Part shown: positions 31,201 to 45,198 of the stretch, in pieces
Layout of the letters: every line of letters starts with the position of its first letter
Numbering within the stretch: the stretch's first letter is position 1
Origin: Eumeta japonica
Lineage: Eukaryota; Arthropoda; Insecta; Lepidoptera; Psychidae
DNA: 64,000 nt
Reading direction: 5' to 3'
NCBI GenBank assembly: GCA_005406025.1
Contig: BGZK01000761.1
Location: forward strand, 62,001 to 126,000
The notes under the pieces: generated by a model
Database searches by the model: none
The model's input: only the letters and a program-made list of their open reading frames with translations
What the model was told of the DNA's origin: nothing
Program-made: the position numbers and the translations under genes

Positions 31201-34200
31201 ACATCTGCATTGGTGATTAATATTTCACATAACTTGAACTTTTGCTATTAATAGAATGTGTTCATATGCTGATGAATAGCGTTATCTACAGAGTGATGTG
31301 TAAAATAATGTATGCATAATCTTCCTAATTGTGGTCGATACTTTTGAATTTTTATTAAATCTCACCAGTTAAATGGTTAACTGTTTAACGCGTCAATGTG
31401 TATTTTATGAAAGGGATGATGGTGCTGCTCGTTTTAAAGATGTCACCATAAACACAGCAAAAACATGTAATCGTTCTACTTTTTTATATTATTGTTCTGT
31501 GGTAAACAGAACACGTACTCTGTGACCTAAATAATGTATGCATTAGACGATCAAGTAAAACTATTTAAATCATGTCGATCTTCAGCCTGCATTACAACAT
31601 GTAATATAAGAATCTATTCACACGTTTATAACAAGCATCTGTCGTAAATCCCACTTGCCTGACAAGGCTATAGTCACGCATTTTAAATTTTTGCAGTGCA
31701 TATAAAACATTGTTTGAAACCCTGAAAATTCATATTCGATGGATTAAAAGCCCTTACTACGTATGTGTAATGATAAATAGTGTGTATATAGTTCATGTAG
31801 GTTTTGACCACTTGAACGTGTTAACAACTCACCGCACTCATTGCACGAAATACTGAAAGATGTGTTCACGTATAAGTAAAGATGTCTTAACATTATAAGT
31901 TATCTCGCAATGGTTTTAACGACTTATGTAAGATTGTTTAGCGTTTAATAAAATTAGACATAAACCATACACTGAAATTATTTTTATTTTGACAGGATTT
32001 ATTTTAAGAAAAGCGATTTTCAGAGTATTGATCCTACAAATAATAGGACTGGATTATAATTGCTTCATAGAACAAAAAGGATTGTTGTTAACTGAGGTTA
32101 CAAGTCAATTTTTTTTAATGAAACTCATTTAGGAACACTGCTGGGTCTTATAAATCTGTATCCTCATGAATTTACTGTAATACTGTTGCAGAAATCTCAT
32201 TTGGAGATTAAAAATTACTGCAATAAAAATGAGTTCTGTATGACAAATGATCTCAAAACGTTTTTTGTATCACAATGAAAAAAAATTGGATGTAGTTATT
32301 TACTGAACTTTTTCGAATAACATTAGTATGTGCAAGGCTTCTTTAGTGAAAAACGCGCGTTGTGTATTTCTTAGTTTGTAAGGAACGGACGGACAGAAAA
32401 TGTTCGTAATCCGATTAACGTTTGATTTTCGCCGCCTGTGTTAATATTAAGGGCTTTAATTGCATTTTGTAAATAAAATGATAAAAAAAATAAATATTCA
32501 TACTAGTCTTTCCAAATGAATTTGATGTTTCATTTTGTGCCACCAATATATAGATTTTATATAAATATATGCAAATGGAATAGGAAAAAAAAAAATTTCA
32601 CACAAATCGTGGCACCATGAGCTGTCATCAAAGATACACAAGTTTTATTTTTAATTGAATAGTCTGGTGTTGCTCAACACTACAATATTTGGAATCAAAA
32701 ATTGCAACACTCATCAATATGAGTGTTGGATGCATTTACAATATCAATATATGGTATGTCAATCACAGGGATGTGATGAGACATTTATCAACCCCCAATA
32801 TATATCAGTGTTTTTTTTTCAATAATTTGAACTTATAATCCTACTTTCCAATATGTCTTTCATATGATACAAGATCTAGTCCATGATGAAGTCTCATTTG
32901 CAAAATGAACAATATTTCTGCACTCCACAATAATTTTGGCAGAGAAATTGCATGATTGTTATAAATCACGCGGCGATTGAATATAGCAATCTTAGAAGTT
33001 AATACATAATTAAATATGTATAAAATTTCTTCTTTTATTAACAAAAGTTTATTATCACGTTGCAGGGTATAAAATATCAAAATACTGCCCTGCAAAATGC
33101 CTTTAGGTAAATCATGCAAAAAGAAACAATGTTTCGATGTACCGAGTTTTATTATTACAAAAAAAAATCATTTCATCATGTACACGTTTTTATAAAATGT
33201 TTCGAAAATTATGCGCGAAAACTACTTAAGTCATTTCGAAATGGTAACTGAAAAATTCACTGGCAAGCCTTAGTAATTTATTTGTCAACAATTTTAAAAT
33301 CATAATAACAAAACTATCGTTATTTTCTACAAAGTTCAGTTACCTTCGTTTGCGAACTTCATAAGTTTACAAACGCACTAAAATGTTAGATTCGTTGTTT
33401 TTTATCAATTTTAGGAAATTGAATCGTCAAATCACAAATAATTTTGGACGGACAAGGACAGATTTTTTTTCTAAAGAATTTTCACACTAATGTGCTGAAC
33501 AATGCTAAATTTGTGCCAAAAATATCGGAGGGAAACTTTTGAGTACATTTTTTAAAAGCTGTAGAATCTTAAACAACACAATCTTAAATCAAACTTAAAG
33601 AAAATTAGAATAACAACTGAATCGTTTCACGATCACTTTAATCTACTTAATGTTGTGTAATTAAAAAAAAAAAACTTAAACCCTTAATGAATAAATATTG
33701 CAAGCCCTTCTTATTTTATAGCTTTAGTTTAAATAAAACATGTTTTATAGTAAACAAAAAGGACTAAAATGATCATATAATTCGGAATACTACACTTCCT
33801 ACTTATACTGCATACCTAATGATACAGAAAAAACGAATAATTTTGCTTTATAATACAATGTGTATTTATTTAATAAACCTAAATACTGTTTTTTATGCAT
33901 TTTGATTGGAAAATGCAATCAAACTGTTTTAATTGACAAAATCTAAAACTTTCTTTCTTTAAAATTGCACCATCAATTAAATTGCACATTTGACACTAAT
34001 ATAAAATCAAAGAACAGGTGTAAGAATTAACTTAAGATATAATTAAGTATTTCCTCCCTTAGAAATGACCAAAAATGAGTGACTTAGAACTAAGCCTGAA
34101 AATTGACTTTATAATTATATTATTTAAAAAATAAATAGTCAGATTACAAAATATTCATTTTTGAACATCAAACATCACAGTTCAAAATTTTTTTCATGGC

Positions 34201-35900
34201 AATTGTTTCATAAACTTACAAATATGTCTTATAATACAATTAAGTGTTACCTAATAAATACAAAGTATGAATGAAACTGATCATTCAAAGTGTTAATAAT
34301 TGGGAATTTGAAAAAAGAAATATATTTATTTTTTTTTATGTATTTTAAAACTTAATTATTAATTTTATTGATATGTTATTAGAAAAACGAAAAAAACAAT
34401 TTTTTCAATTAATTATAAGCGATTAAAAATTGATAAAATTTTAAAAAAAATCACGTGACTGTGAACGCGCCACGATTGGCCACCATACTTGTGACGTCAT
34501 AATGTTATAGCAATTCCATAACAGTGCAGCGTTTACAGCTATTATAAGTAACTAATGTATGAATATGAAATACTTACATCAAAGTGATCTTCACAACAAA
34601 AGTTCGATTTTGTTTTAGGATTATCTCGGAGCACTGCTTGAAACCATTTTTTCGACGTTTCTCGTCTTGAGGAACATTTAAAACATGGAGTTGTCTTTGT
34701 AGTATTTGTACATAATGGTACAAAACATAACTTTGAGATTTGATTATATATTTTGAGTATTTAACAATGACAGAATAAAATAAATCAAAACTCAAAAGCA
34801 CTACACTTATTATCTCCGTATACTACTTGACAACTAACATTATGACGTCACACGCACTCGGATTTGTTCGGGAGTTGTCAGCGCGTCTTCGGTACTGGAT
34901 TCAAAATTAATTTTATTTTGATATAGCGTTTTAATTGCAGAAAAAAAATTAAAATTGTTTTGTTATAAAACTTATATATGATCTTTCCATTTTCAAAAAT
35001 TTTTCAAAACCTAATTGTAATAGTATTTGAATAAAAACTGTCTACTTCTATTATTGTTAAAAAACATGGAATTATTGCAACAACTTTTTATTATTGTTGG
35101 ATAATAAATTGTTTACGTTTTGCATTGTCCTATTAAAATTTAAAAATACAATATATGTACAAAAATGATTTAACTTAGCAAAATATTAGTGCGATTAATT
35201 TAGTCAATTGTAAAATTTTTATCAAACTGAAAATATCTACATACTTATCTATAATTATACACTTTCACTTATTATTTACAGAGACAATTAAGTTTCAATT
35301 ATTTTGGGGAATTTACTATCCTTATACCACAGAATTTGAGGATTTTTCTGAGGATAAAAACTATTACTATATTTATATATTCTTGTTTGCAATAACTATT
35401 CATATCAGGACAAAATTTTTATCAAAATTGCACTTTAGCCCATCTGTTCCATGATATAACATTAACTTGTGCTAATGTTGATCAACCGCGGTAAAAGAGA
35501 GATGCATTAGAACATTTTAAAATTAATTCCAAATACCCTTTCAAGTAAAAGGTTCAAAATTTTTTCCCTTTTTATAATTCTCTTCCATATAGTGTAAAAA
35601 CATTTATATACTAACTTATAACAGACTTTGAAAAAACATGAAGGAACACCATAAATACATTATATAGTCCTTCTGTTCTGAAATGTTTCCGATTAGAAAT
35701 TATATAAAACACAATTGACACTGAGTTAATGCCCAAAAAAAAGACATCAACATTAACATGACATTATTAGACGACGCCATGACTCTGTATTACGACAGTC
35801 TCGGTCGTCGAGTTAACTGATTCGGGTGCCCGACATCAATTTTAACTCGCACTTTTACAAACGACTTCAAATCATAAGCGTGCCTCCCTTTTCTTCTCAA
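28274..35900. other. 3' flank shared by two convergent genes, AT-rich, no exon found
   Basis: This holds the 3' untranslated regions of the plus-strand gene (from 28274) and of FHIP (below 35901), and the spacer between them. Plausible plus-strand polyadenylation signals (AATAAA) occur near 28929 and 28984; a minus-strand signal cannot be chosen, because AATAAA matches are many. A diverged interspersed repeat is at 28454-28510. A near-perfect inverted repeat (20-bp arms, 4-nt loop) is at 31011-31054. TATA and A-rich tracts are common. I see no other gene; the short frames are unsupported. Confidence 0.45.
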
Positions 35901-36139
35901 TCATAAAACTGTCCTGATGTAATGATCGTCCTCGGTGATGTCGGCGGAGAGCGCTATCGAATGCTCCAGCGCTAAAGCGGACAGCTCCTTCAGCCATTCG
36001 TCCAGAAGGACGGCATTCAACACGGCGCGGTGGGCGATCGACTGATCCCAGTAACTGTCTTCGGTGAAGTCCTCTCTTCTCCTCGGATAAGACGCGGTTG
36101 AGTGTGGAGAACTCAAAGAAGTATTCGGCGATGGAGAAG
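35901..36139 (-). CDS. FHIP: FHIP exon 16 (last), residues 837-915 and stop
   Basis: The acceptor TCTTATTCAG leads into CTTCTCCATC. The stop TGA is at 35901-35903. It encodes a Ser/Pro linker and then the conserved C-terminus REDFTEDSYWDQSIAHRAVL, NAVLLDEWLKELSALALEHS and IALSADITEDDHYIRTVL, equivalent to the vertebrate NAVYCAVIFPEFLKELAAISQAHA. Codons are GC-richer than in upstream exons. The 3' UTR continues to lower coordinates. Confidence 0.93.
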
Positions 36140-37449
36140 CTGAATAAGATAAGATTATATTCGAGATAGCCAGATATTAACTCTGTTCAATACAATTTTG
36201 TATAGACCTATTTCATATGTAAGTAGGTAAGTTGTAATCGAGTAAGGTATAAATTTGGAAATTTATGTCTCACTTCAGTTCTCTGATTATGAGAGGAAGT
36301 GCGCCATGCGGATGACTATGGTCCAAGAATTTCCTCGTTAAAATATTTAATAATCCTTGTATACATATATATATCTTATCTACTTCAAGTGTTATGTCTT
36401 TCGTCTTACAAAAAAAAAACAAAAATAATTGAAACAATAGCACATACAATTTGATAGTCTTCTGCCAAACATCAAGGATATACTGGTGAAGCTACGTCGC
36501 TTGCGATCGCCGCGCCGCAACGAGGAATCCTCAGTGTTCGCTTCCAATGAATCAGACTTCTGCGGTGTTGCGACTAATAAAAATGTATATTTAAATGAAA
36601 TGAGCCATAACAGAAATCAATATCGCAAATGTTATGTGACACACATTTGCTATTTTTATAATATAGAAACGTAAATGTACATTCTTTTATTACTTCAAGA
36701 CTCAATTTTAATATTGCTTCGAATTAGTTAATATAAGTATATTACATTAGAGAATCGCCATTTGGTACAATATGAGGAAATTTTTTAACTTGCCAAAAAA
36801 AGTTCATTCTCATAGTTTAAATCAATTCCTAAGCAAGTATAAATTTAAAACCCTTAAACATCTTTGGTACATAAATAAATTTAAATCATTTTATCAAAAA
36901 ATAACTAGACAGTTTTCAAATGTCACGTATATTACAAATTTAAGATCCGAATGGAGAATACATTATCTGAACTCTTTACCTTGATCATGCGCATAAGTCC
37001 TAGTTTTGGCTAGAGAGAGTTCTTGTTGTATTAAATACACCCTAGCCTTGTCTACCAGGACGTCGGTGTTATACAAACCAGCTGTCAACTCATCCAGCTC
37101 TGCTTTCAACTTGCTCAGTATTTGAAAATAATTTAATTTTGTACTTAAAATGTTAATTTTTACTTGTGAAAATGAAAAAACTTAAAATCGTCATTAGAGT
37201 AAAGCTACGAATGAAGCATAATATTTCAAACATTTTACATATTTATACACTTTTGTTACATCTTTAATTTTAGTAATGAAATAAAAAACGGTAAGTAATT
37301 TTATTAAAATAAAAAGGTAAGTCATTAATGTGGAGTTGTCCATTGGATAATCTGGTGTAAATTTAGGTAATTATAGGGTCGGGGAAAAAGTTCTTTCATA
37401 TTTTATATACAAATTCAAGATAATTTTTGTCACATTTTATTTATATTTA

Positions 37450-37494
<45 letters not shown>

Positions 37495-39175
37495 ATTTGT
37501 TCAACAATTTGTTGCCATTTTTTATGTAGTGATATAATCCCATTGCTGTAGAAATTTTGGGACTTCTGAACAAAAAACTGCGACAAGTAGTTTTAACAAT
37601 CCTCTCTTGAGGTTAATCCTTCACTACCTAAAGAATTCTGAAGAGACCGAAACAGGTGAAAATGTGAGGGTGCAAGGTCAGGGCTATATGGTGGATGCAT
37701 TAACACTTCCCAACCAAACTCGCTTAATATTTGCTGAGTGGCTAAAGATGTGTGTTATCTGGCATCATAGGCGTATCTTCCATACAAGCAAATAAGCTGA
37801 GAATACCTTGTAGTCCCATACATACAAGGGCTGCGATTAATGTATCTGGAACTGGCCACATACAGAACAATATTTAAAAAGTGATGAATCTTGGACCTAT
37901 GCATATGACCCCGAACCTAAACGACAGTCAACAGTGTGGGTATTCCAAGATGAGCCAAACCTAACAAAAATGATTAATGCCAAAAGCACTTTGAAGCAAA
38001 TGGCTGCGTTTTTTTTTTGGTATAAATGGACATGTGGTTATAATGCCACTAGAGAATCGTAAACAATTAATTGGGAGTGGTACACAACAATTTGTGTGCC
38101 AGAAGTCTTTGAAGAAATAAAAAAGAATAACCGACGACGCACAATCATTCTTCATCATGACAATACTAGCTGTCACAAGTCGGCCGAAACAACTGCAGTT
38201 TTGGAAGATCAAAAAATCGAATTGACGGGTCATCCGTAGCCGTACAGCCCCGATTTGGCACCCAACGATTTCTATTTATTCCAAGTGTGAAGAATAAATT
38301 ACGTGGTTAACGTTTTTCGAGCCGCGAAGAGGCCGTGCGTTCAAAATGTACGTTTTAAAGATACGTCAATCAGAATGGAAAAAGTAATATAAAAGTTGGT
38401 TTCAGCGTATGCAAGAGTGCATTGATCACCATGGGGAATACATTGAAAAGAAATAAAATCATATTAGATGATAGATGTTTGTTTCTTTTTAATATTCCGG
38501 ACACATAAATAGAAGCTCTCGTACATGCCCCTAAGTAATAAATAAATATAACACCTAATAAATCATGTTTAAAAATTATTTTTTTAATTTATTACGCCAT
38601 TTTCTGGTGTTTTTACAAACGCGTCAATTTATACGATTCACCGCATGTGATGACGCAGGCTGCGATAGCGCCGCCAACAGCTAAAGGAAAGATTAGTCAA
38701 TGGTCACCAGCCATATAAAAACCGTTGGCTTGTCAGCGCGTAACACAGAAAAAGTGTCTCTATGTGTGAAGATTTGTACGCATAATTAAGATTTTGGAAG
38801 CAATGCTTTTTTCCTTTGCATTGCGTTCCGTTGCACCGAAATTCAAAGAGTTTACTCATAATTTTGTTATAGTGATTGATTGCTTTTAAGTAATTACTTA
38901 GTAAATTTAGGAGAAAATAATTTAAAATATACCTGTGCAGGCGAAGTATTTTTAAATAAGTAAATTAAAATCTAACTCTTTTAGACTTTATCTTTTGAAA
39001 GAAATTATTAAATTGATTTCGAAGGAAAGGGAATTTCAATTTATTTTTTTTTTCTAAATACATTTTCAGCAATATTTTCTGAGACAGATATTTCTTACAA
39101 AATGTTACAGCAAAAAAGAAAGTTTGAAACTTTCATGGAACCGTGAGAACTAAATTTGATGTTGTACATTTTTTT

Positions 39176-39218
<43 letters not shown>

Positions 39219-42200
39219 AAAAAAAAATATATATATACACATAATATATGGAAATATAATCCAAAATCCAATAAATAAATGTTTGTCTTTTGTGGGAATC
39301 AAACCCATGCCACCTATTTACGGTATTTCCCCCCCTTTAATATTATAGTTTGTCTCCCATAGACAAAAGACGACTGACAGAAGCGGGGGCAGGAGGGATA
39401 TGTGTCATACAAACTTGCTTGCCGGCGGATCGGATGTACTTTGCTGACGCGGGGACAAGTGAAAACAAAAAAAAACGCAGGCCGGTGCGGGATTGACTTA
39501 GTTTTATATTACTATATAAATTCTTCTATCAATTTGCGGGAGTGAAAATAAAACACAGCAACAAACAATTAAAATTAGTGCCACTAGACGATAGCGGCTC
39601 GAGCGCCTGGATACCTGGGACGAGATACCGGAAGGGCAAGTTCCCGCCTCAAACTGACCATTCCTCAGGTTATTCCGGGTGAGTGCACTCTCTGTACAGC
39701 AAGTGGGGTCACTACCAACTGTGGCAATCGGTCGGACAGGAGTTGATAAAATTCAACAATGTTACAAAAGCGTGTTTTACGAAATTATAGACAATGTATT
39801 GAACGAATGTTGTAGTCGCTACAAAAATTTAAAAGACTTGATGTCTGTTAATCTACTTGCTTGTGAAAACTTTCTTTCTGTTGTATGAATTGTCCAGAAG
39901 AATCTGTCGTACAGTGAGTGTCAAGTAGGTAGGTAGCCACTGTCAATGGGCCGCCAACCGAAACAATGATAAAACCAGGAAGTTCTTTTAGCCATGCTTA
40001 CCCTGTCTGGCACCACACCCTTTCTATTGATCAATGCCGGCCGTTTTTTCTCTACTTCTTGCTTGATTTTCATTAGTTTCTTTCAATGAGTTTGTGTGGG
40101 AACAAAGTATTAAACTTTGTTGGATATCCAGCTTTTTTCAAATGGGTCAAAACAGTTTTGTAGTCAATTCCCAGCTATTCAGCTATGTCATAAAAATCAA
40201 TATGTTGATCTTCTCTACTTTTCTCAAAATAGCATCGACTTTACCCATAATAAGTCGACCAGAGAAAGATTCATTTTTATCATAAAATTACCAGATTGAA
40301 TACACTTGAACCAGTTTTGTGCTACTCTTACTGACACTGCATTAGGTCCATAAACGTCACAAATTGTTATCGCGGTTTGTGTGGCATTCAACATTTTTTT
40401 TAATAAAACTTCAAAATGCATCAAATTTCTACATTAGATTCACTGATTTTGGTGAACAGAAAAACAATATAAAAATGGCGGAACGCCATTTACACTTTTT
40501 ATTTTTCTTTTTTATAAATCTCATCTATTTAATGATATCAATACTAGCCAGATACGAAAAGCACAAACAAAGAAATTCTACTGCATCTTTTTAATTATCA
40601 AATATGAAAAACTTCTTCCCCGACCTAATAAAATGTTTACTTTAATGTGTAGTATAATAAATAATTCAGAATGCTAGTACAATTATTTTAAAAATCAAAA
40701 AAGTATATATGACAATATCCAAATTTCATACTTGAAATAATGAAGGCACCCATGGTCTCAAAACAAATCCAGGCGAAAGCAACAAGGCGGACAGCAGTGG
40801 CGTTGGAAACGATACCAGTTTAGATATTAAGCCAGTAACTTGAAGGTTTTGTATGAGATTGGCATCTAACATTGAAGCTATCTTCTTCAATAAACTGCTC
40901 AATAATGGGCCTGAAAAGTGTAATATCACATATCACTATTGAATGAGAACTTAGCAAACTTCTTTTAGGAATGTTAAATAAAATATTCAACAAAATTCAA
41001 GTTCAATTCTTTAATACAATACAGTATAATTATTTGATCTTTGATCCAGTTAACTGTGGTAGGGCCAAGCTGTGGTCAATTTGGCTATAGCACATAAATA
41101 GGACGGCTCAACCAGTGCAATTACTCTCACAGAATACAGGTGTGAAGTAATAGTTTATGCTGTTAAATTTCATCCAGTGAGTGAGAGTACCAGTGGTCCA
41201 CTTCCACTCTATGACCCCACAACCTCCCTCCACTAGGCCCCTCCTCTCTCCTTCAGTCCACTACTTCCTCTATCAGATATCCTATTCTTATCCAATAGGC
41301 CATTAAGGCACTGGTGACTCATCCGGAGTAGCGAGTGTCCATAGGCGGTGGTAACCGCCTATACTTTGGTAACTTGTATGCTTGTTTGCCTCTCGAAAAT
41401 GTTATAACAAAATTGTATAAGTTTTTTATAGTTTAGAAGATTTGAATAGCATAATAAACAATATAACCATGTACTAAAATTATTAGGGCTCACACCCTGT
41501 GTTCCTAATCTCAACCAAGTACATACTAAAACCTGCCCAGATAACATATTTGCATACTGAAGAAAGAATCATATAAAATGAGCCAGAAATTCTTAATTTA
41601 TGAGTATATAAAAAGACACACAGAGTACCACCAAGTTGGATGCACTGTTTTATAATATTTATGGATGCATAAAAAGATTATAATTCAAAAATAAAAAAAA
41701 GCTCACCAATAGTTGATTCAGTACTGCCTTTGCAATTTCTGATTTCATTTCCATAGTCCTTACCACAGACTTCCATCTTCACTGAATGTTTCCAGAAGGA
41801 ATCTTCAGCATAGCCATCTTGATCTTCACTGTCTTCAGCTCTGTATCTGAAGCTCTCATAACCACTACTTTCTCCAATAGAAGTAAGGCTATCATGCTCT
41901 TTACCTGAAGAATCTCCATTTTGTATCTCAGTGGGAGTGACTATCTGTATAAAAAAAAACATGACCACATGAATATTAAGACTTCCTGGATTAGTATAAT
42001 GATATTCAAATTTATATTAGAGACACAACCCTATTTTATTTACTCAATTTTATAAATAATAAAACTTATTTATTCTTTTCTAAATTTATAAATCAGATCA
42101 AATCAAAATCAAAAATAACTTTATATTTCGTAGGTAATGAAATACGTCGTTAATAAATTCTTTTGGGCATTAACACCCATTTCAAATGCTGATTCACCTA

Positions 42201-45135
42201 AAGAAGAATGGGCAAGTTTTTTGTATCAAAAATGTTTTATGATATAATTATTTGATTAAAAATGAAGTTATTAAACCAATAGTTAGTTAGTTTTACACGA
42301 TTTGAATATATGTTAAGTATTGAAATAAATAAAAAGAAAAAAATGTTGATTTTAATAATTTTACTTACAATCTTTTCATCAGAGTTACTACAGAGAAATA
42401 AAAAAAAAAAACTTAAGATGTCCATTAAAAACAGCAGACAAGAAATAGTTAATATACATAATTTGAAAAATCACCTTATCATTCCCATCATTGAGAGATG
42501 TTAAACTATGAACCTCCTTCTCTGGACTTTCTATATTCTGTACATCATTTTTGTTATCACAGTTGGTGCATACAGACATCAGGCTGTCCTGTTCTTTAGT
42601 GTTATGTTCTATATTTATCCCTTTCATACTTAACCGTCGCATACCAACAGTTGAATTATTGTTTTTCTCTGCCTTCGTTTGCATACAGTCATATTTGGAA
42701 CTCCACACAGTGCAAGCAAGGGTTCTTGATACAATTTCAAAACGTGCATTGCACAAGTATGCATGATAATTACCAATTAACGTTTCACTGGGATTCTACA
42801 AAATAAAAATAGTAATTTTTATATATATTACGTGATGGTAGCTATGTGGTTAAGACCATTGCAGAGAAGATATCGAATCCATATCTTGACCACGGTGAAA
42901 TTACTAATGAGTTTTTAACCACATCAAATCAAACTACCCATTCCACATTCTGTAGAGGAATTAAGGCTTTGGCATTAATGATGTCATCAGATTGGTGACA
43001 GTGATCATAAGTAACCCCTAACCTTCACTAGCCCAGTATGTAGAATCCAAGCTCGTCAATTTAAAATAAAAGGTTTTGCAATGGCATGCAGCGTCAGTGA
43101 GCTGACTAAAATCAGACACAAGTAAATAATTGTTATTTTTTGCCATTTAATTACAAAAGGGATGTTTCAAATCTAGCCTACACTTTATATACTTTTATAC
43201 AATAAAAAAAAATGTAAAAAATTACAAAAAAATAAAACGTAAATTGTAGTATTTTTTTGTAATAATAACAATAATATAGCCTTTTATTCAGATCCATATT
43301 ACAACTATGTGAAAAAAACAATACATAGAAATTTAAATTTAATGTAAAATGTAATCTTCTATTTAAGTTTTACTTCTTTTATGTAGATCTTATTATTTTA
43401 TTAGAATAAGTATTACCAATAATGTATGTGTTTAATACTCTTTTCCAAAAAAAAACTAAACTGCAATGCGACAAAATTATTAGTAAAAATATTTTAATAA
43501 TGATGTTTTTAAATTATAGTATAAAAAGTGCAAGCCAAAGCTTCATATATTTATGAAATGTCTCCTTTAAATGAGTTTTTTTTTTCAGTTTCCATCCAAT
43601 CTTAGCAACAATTAAATCGAGTAAACAACCAAATACTTGACACATACCATAAATTTTCATCTTCTAAGCATTTTTATTAAATTAACATCAAACATTTTTT
43701 TAAATATAAAAGTAATTAAGTGTCAACATTATTGTAAAAGAAAAATAGTAGGTAAATTGATATTTGAACATGATCAGGGTTGATATTTGTATGTAAATAA
43801 TTGCAAGGTGATCATAATAAATTGCTCTATTTACAAGCTTGTTGGATTACAACGAAAGTGATTCAGTTTTATATACAAATTCAAAAGCAATGCACTTACC
43901 CCATAATTAAAACTGACTTCTTGGACTAGATTATTCATCATGATGCTCTGTTCGTTTATGGCATTCTGCAGCCACCTTTCTTCATTATCGTCTTTAAAAC
44001 TGAAATCTAGAATTCTCCTTCCATTTCTGAAAAGGTCCTCAGACCATTCCCTTGTACTTGAGAGCGGTTTTAAACAACATTTCGGACTCAAGTCCAAAAA
44101 TGCTATAGCAGACTCTCTGTACAATTCTGGATCCAACAACTGCTGTATATGTGGCATGAAATGATTACCGCCCAGAAGGTATTTGTAGACGAGTTCTAAC
44201 ATTACATCTTCACAGTTTAAATCTATCAGAGTTTCCATCAAGGACAAAGTGACTAGTGACAGCTGAAAAAAAAAAAATAACATCAACAACTGTAATCTAA
44301 TAGCTGTGACTTTTTTTCAAAACACATATTTCAATTCAACCATGAAATATAATAACTCATTTTCAATTATATAATCTTTATATTTCTCATAATTAATATT
44401 TCAAAAACAGACACATAGCATAAAAATACAGCAGGCACGTAAGAGTGAAAGAAGGAAACAAAGGTGTGATAAAATAGATTTAAAATTAACAATTTTCAGG
44501 TTCATTCCTTCGATTGTGCCCATAGACCCTTATCTGTATCAATTTTCAAGGTTTAATGCCTTATGAAGTACCCTGTAGGTTGTGATTAGTCAGTGAGTGG
44601 AACTTTTTACAAGCTTTTATTTGGAATGTAACAATATCTTTCGAAAATTATATCTTTTATTGCACTAACTAGAAACTTGAATTTTACAACAGTACAAAGT
44701 TATAAACCATTTTAGCTGAATACATCAAGTCATTTCTTATAAACAGGACCATGATGTGTGAGTAGATTGGTAGACCTCATAAGGACTTGTATTTCCATGC
44801 TAATACAACAATTTACAAGAAACCCTAATAAAAGAACACATTCAATGCCATCAATAATTTCAATTATTCTTTTAACCTAATGAAATTGTTTTTTATCCAT
44901 TAAGTGTAGTTGGTTAATAATTGATTTTTGATTCAAATTCACTTTTAATATTGCCACTATTTTTCTATGAACTGCAATCATATGTTGTGTTGTTTTGTAG
45001 TATTAAAATTGAATTATCGCCATATCAAAAAAAAACAAATGACAGATTCAAACAATGTCTACTTAGGTTGTGTTCCATTTCCATTCTATTAAAATACAGT
45101 CTTTAAAACTAATATTTTTATTTGGTATAGTTCTA

Positions 45136-45198
<63 letters not shown>

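Larger units (their letters stand above)
37374..40627 (-). mobile_element. Mariner copy A, split by a nested insertion (FHIP intron 13)
   Basis: The left terminus is TAGGGTCGGGGAAAAAGTTC; the right terminus read inward is TTAGGTCGGGGAAGAAGTTT. They continue into TTTCATATT on both sides, giving inverted repeats of nearly 30 bp. Segments 37374-37770 and about 40010-40627 align in order with mariner copy B at 51021-52219 (same transposase strand, minus), so they are the 3' and 5' ends of one element. About 2.2 kb of unrelated DNA (37771-40009) sits between them, and part of the middle of the transposase is also missing. A helix-turn-helix region survives at 40224-40424, including NAVSVRVAQNWFKCIQSGNF. 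Confidence 0.75.
37110..40731 (-). other. FHIP intron 13, mostly transposon
   Basis: The intron holds mariner copy A and the insert nested in it, plus about 260 bp of plain intron on the exon 14 side and 100 bp on the exon 13 side. There is a TA tract at about 37455-37492 inside the mariner. Confidence 0.7.

Noticed and set aside
40094..40299. Plus-strand 60-codon frames over mariner copy A
   Set aside because: They are complements of the degraded transposase on the minus strand.
43831..43899. Extension of the FHIP exon 10 reading frame below 43900
   Set aside because: The open frame continues past the consensus donor GTAAGT, but exon 11 joins in phase at 43900 and the family homology resumes in exon 11, so the extension is intron.
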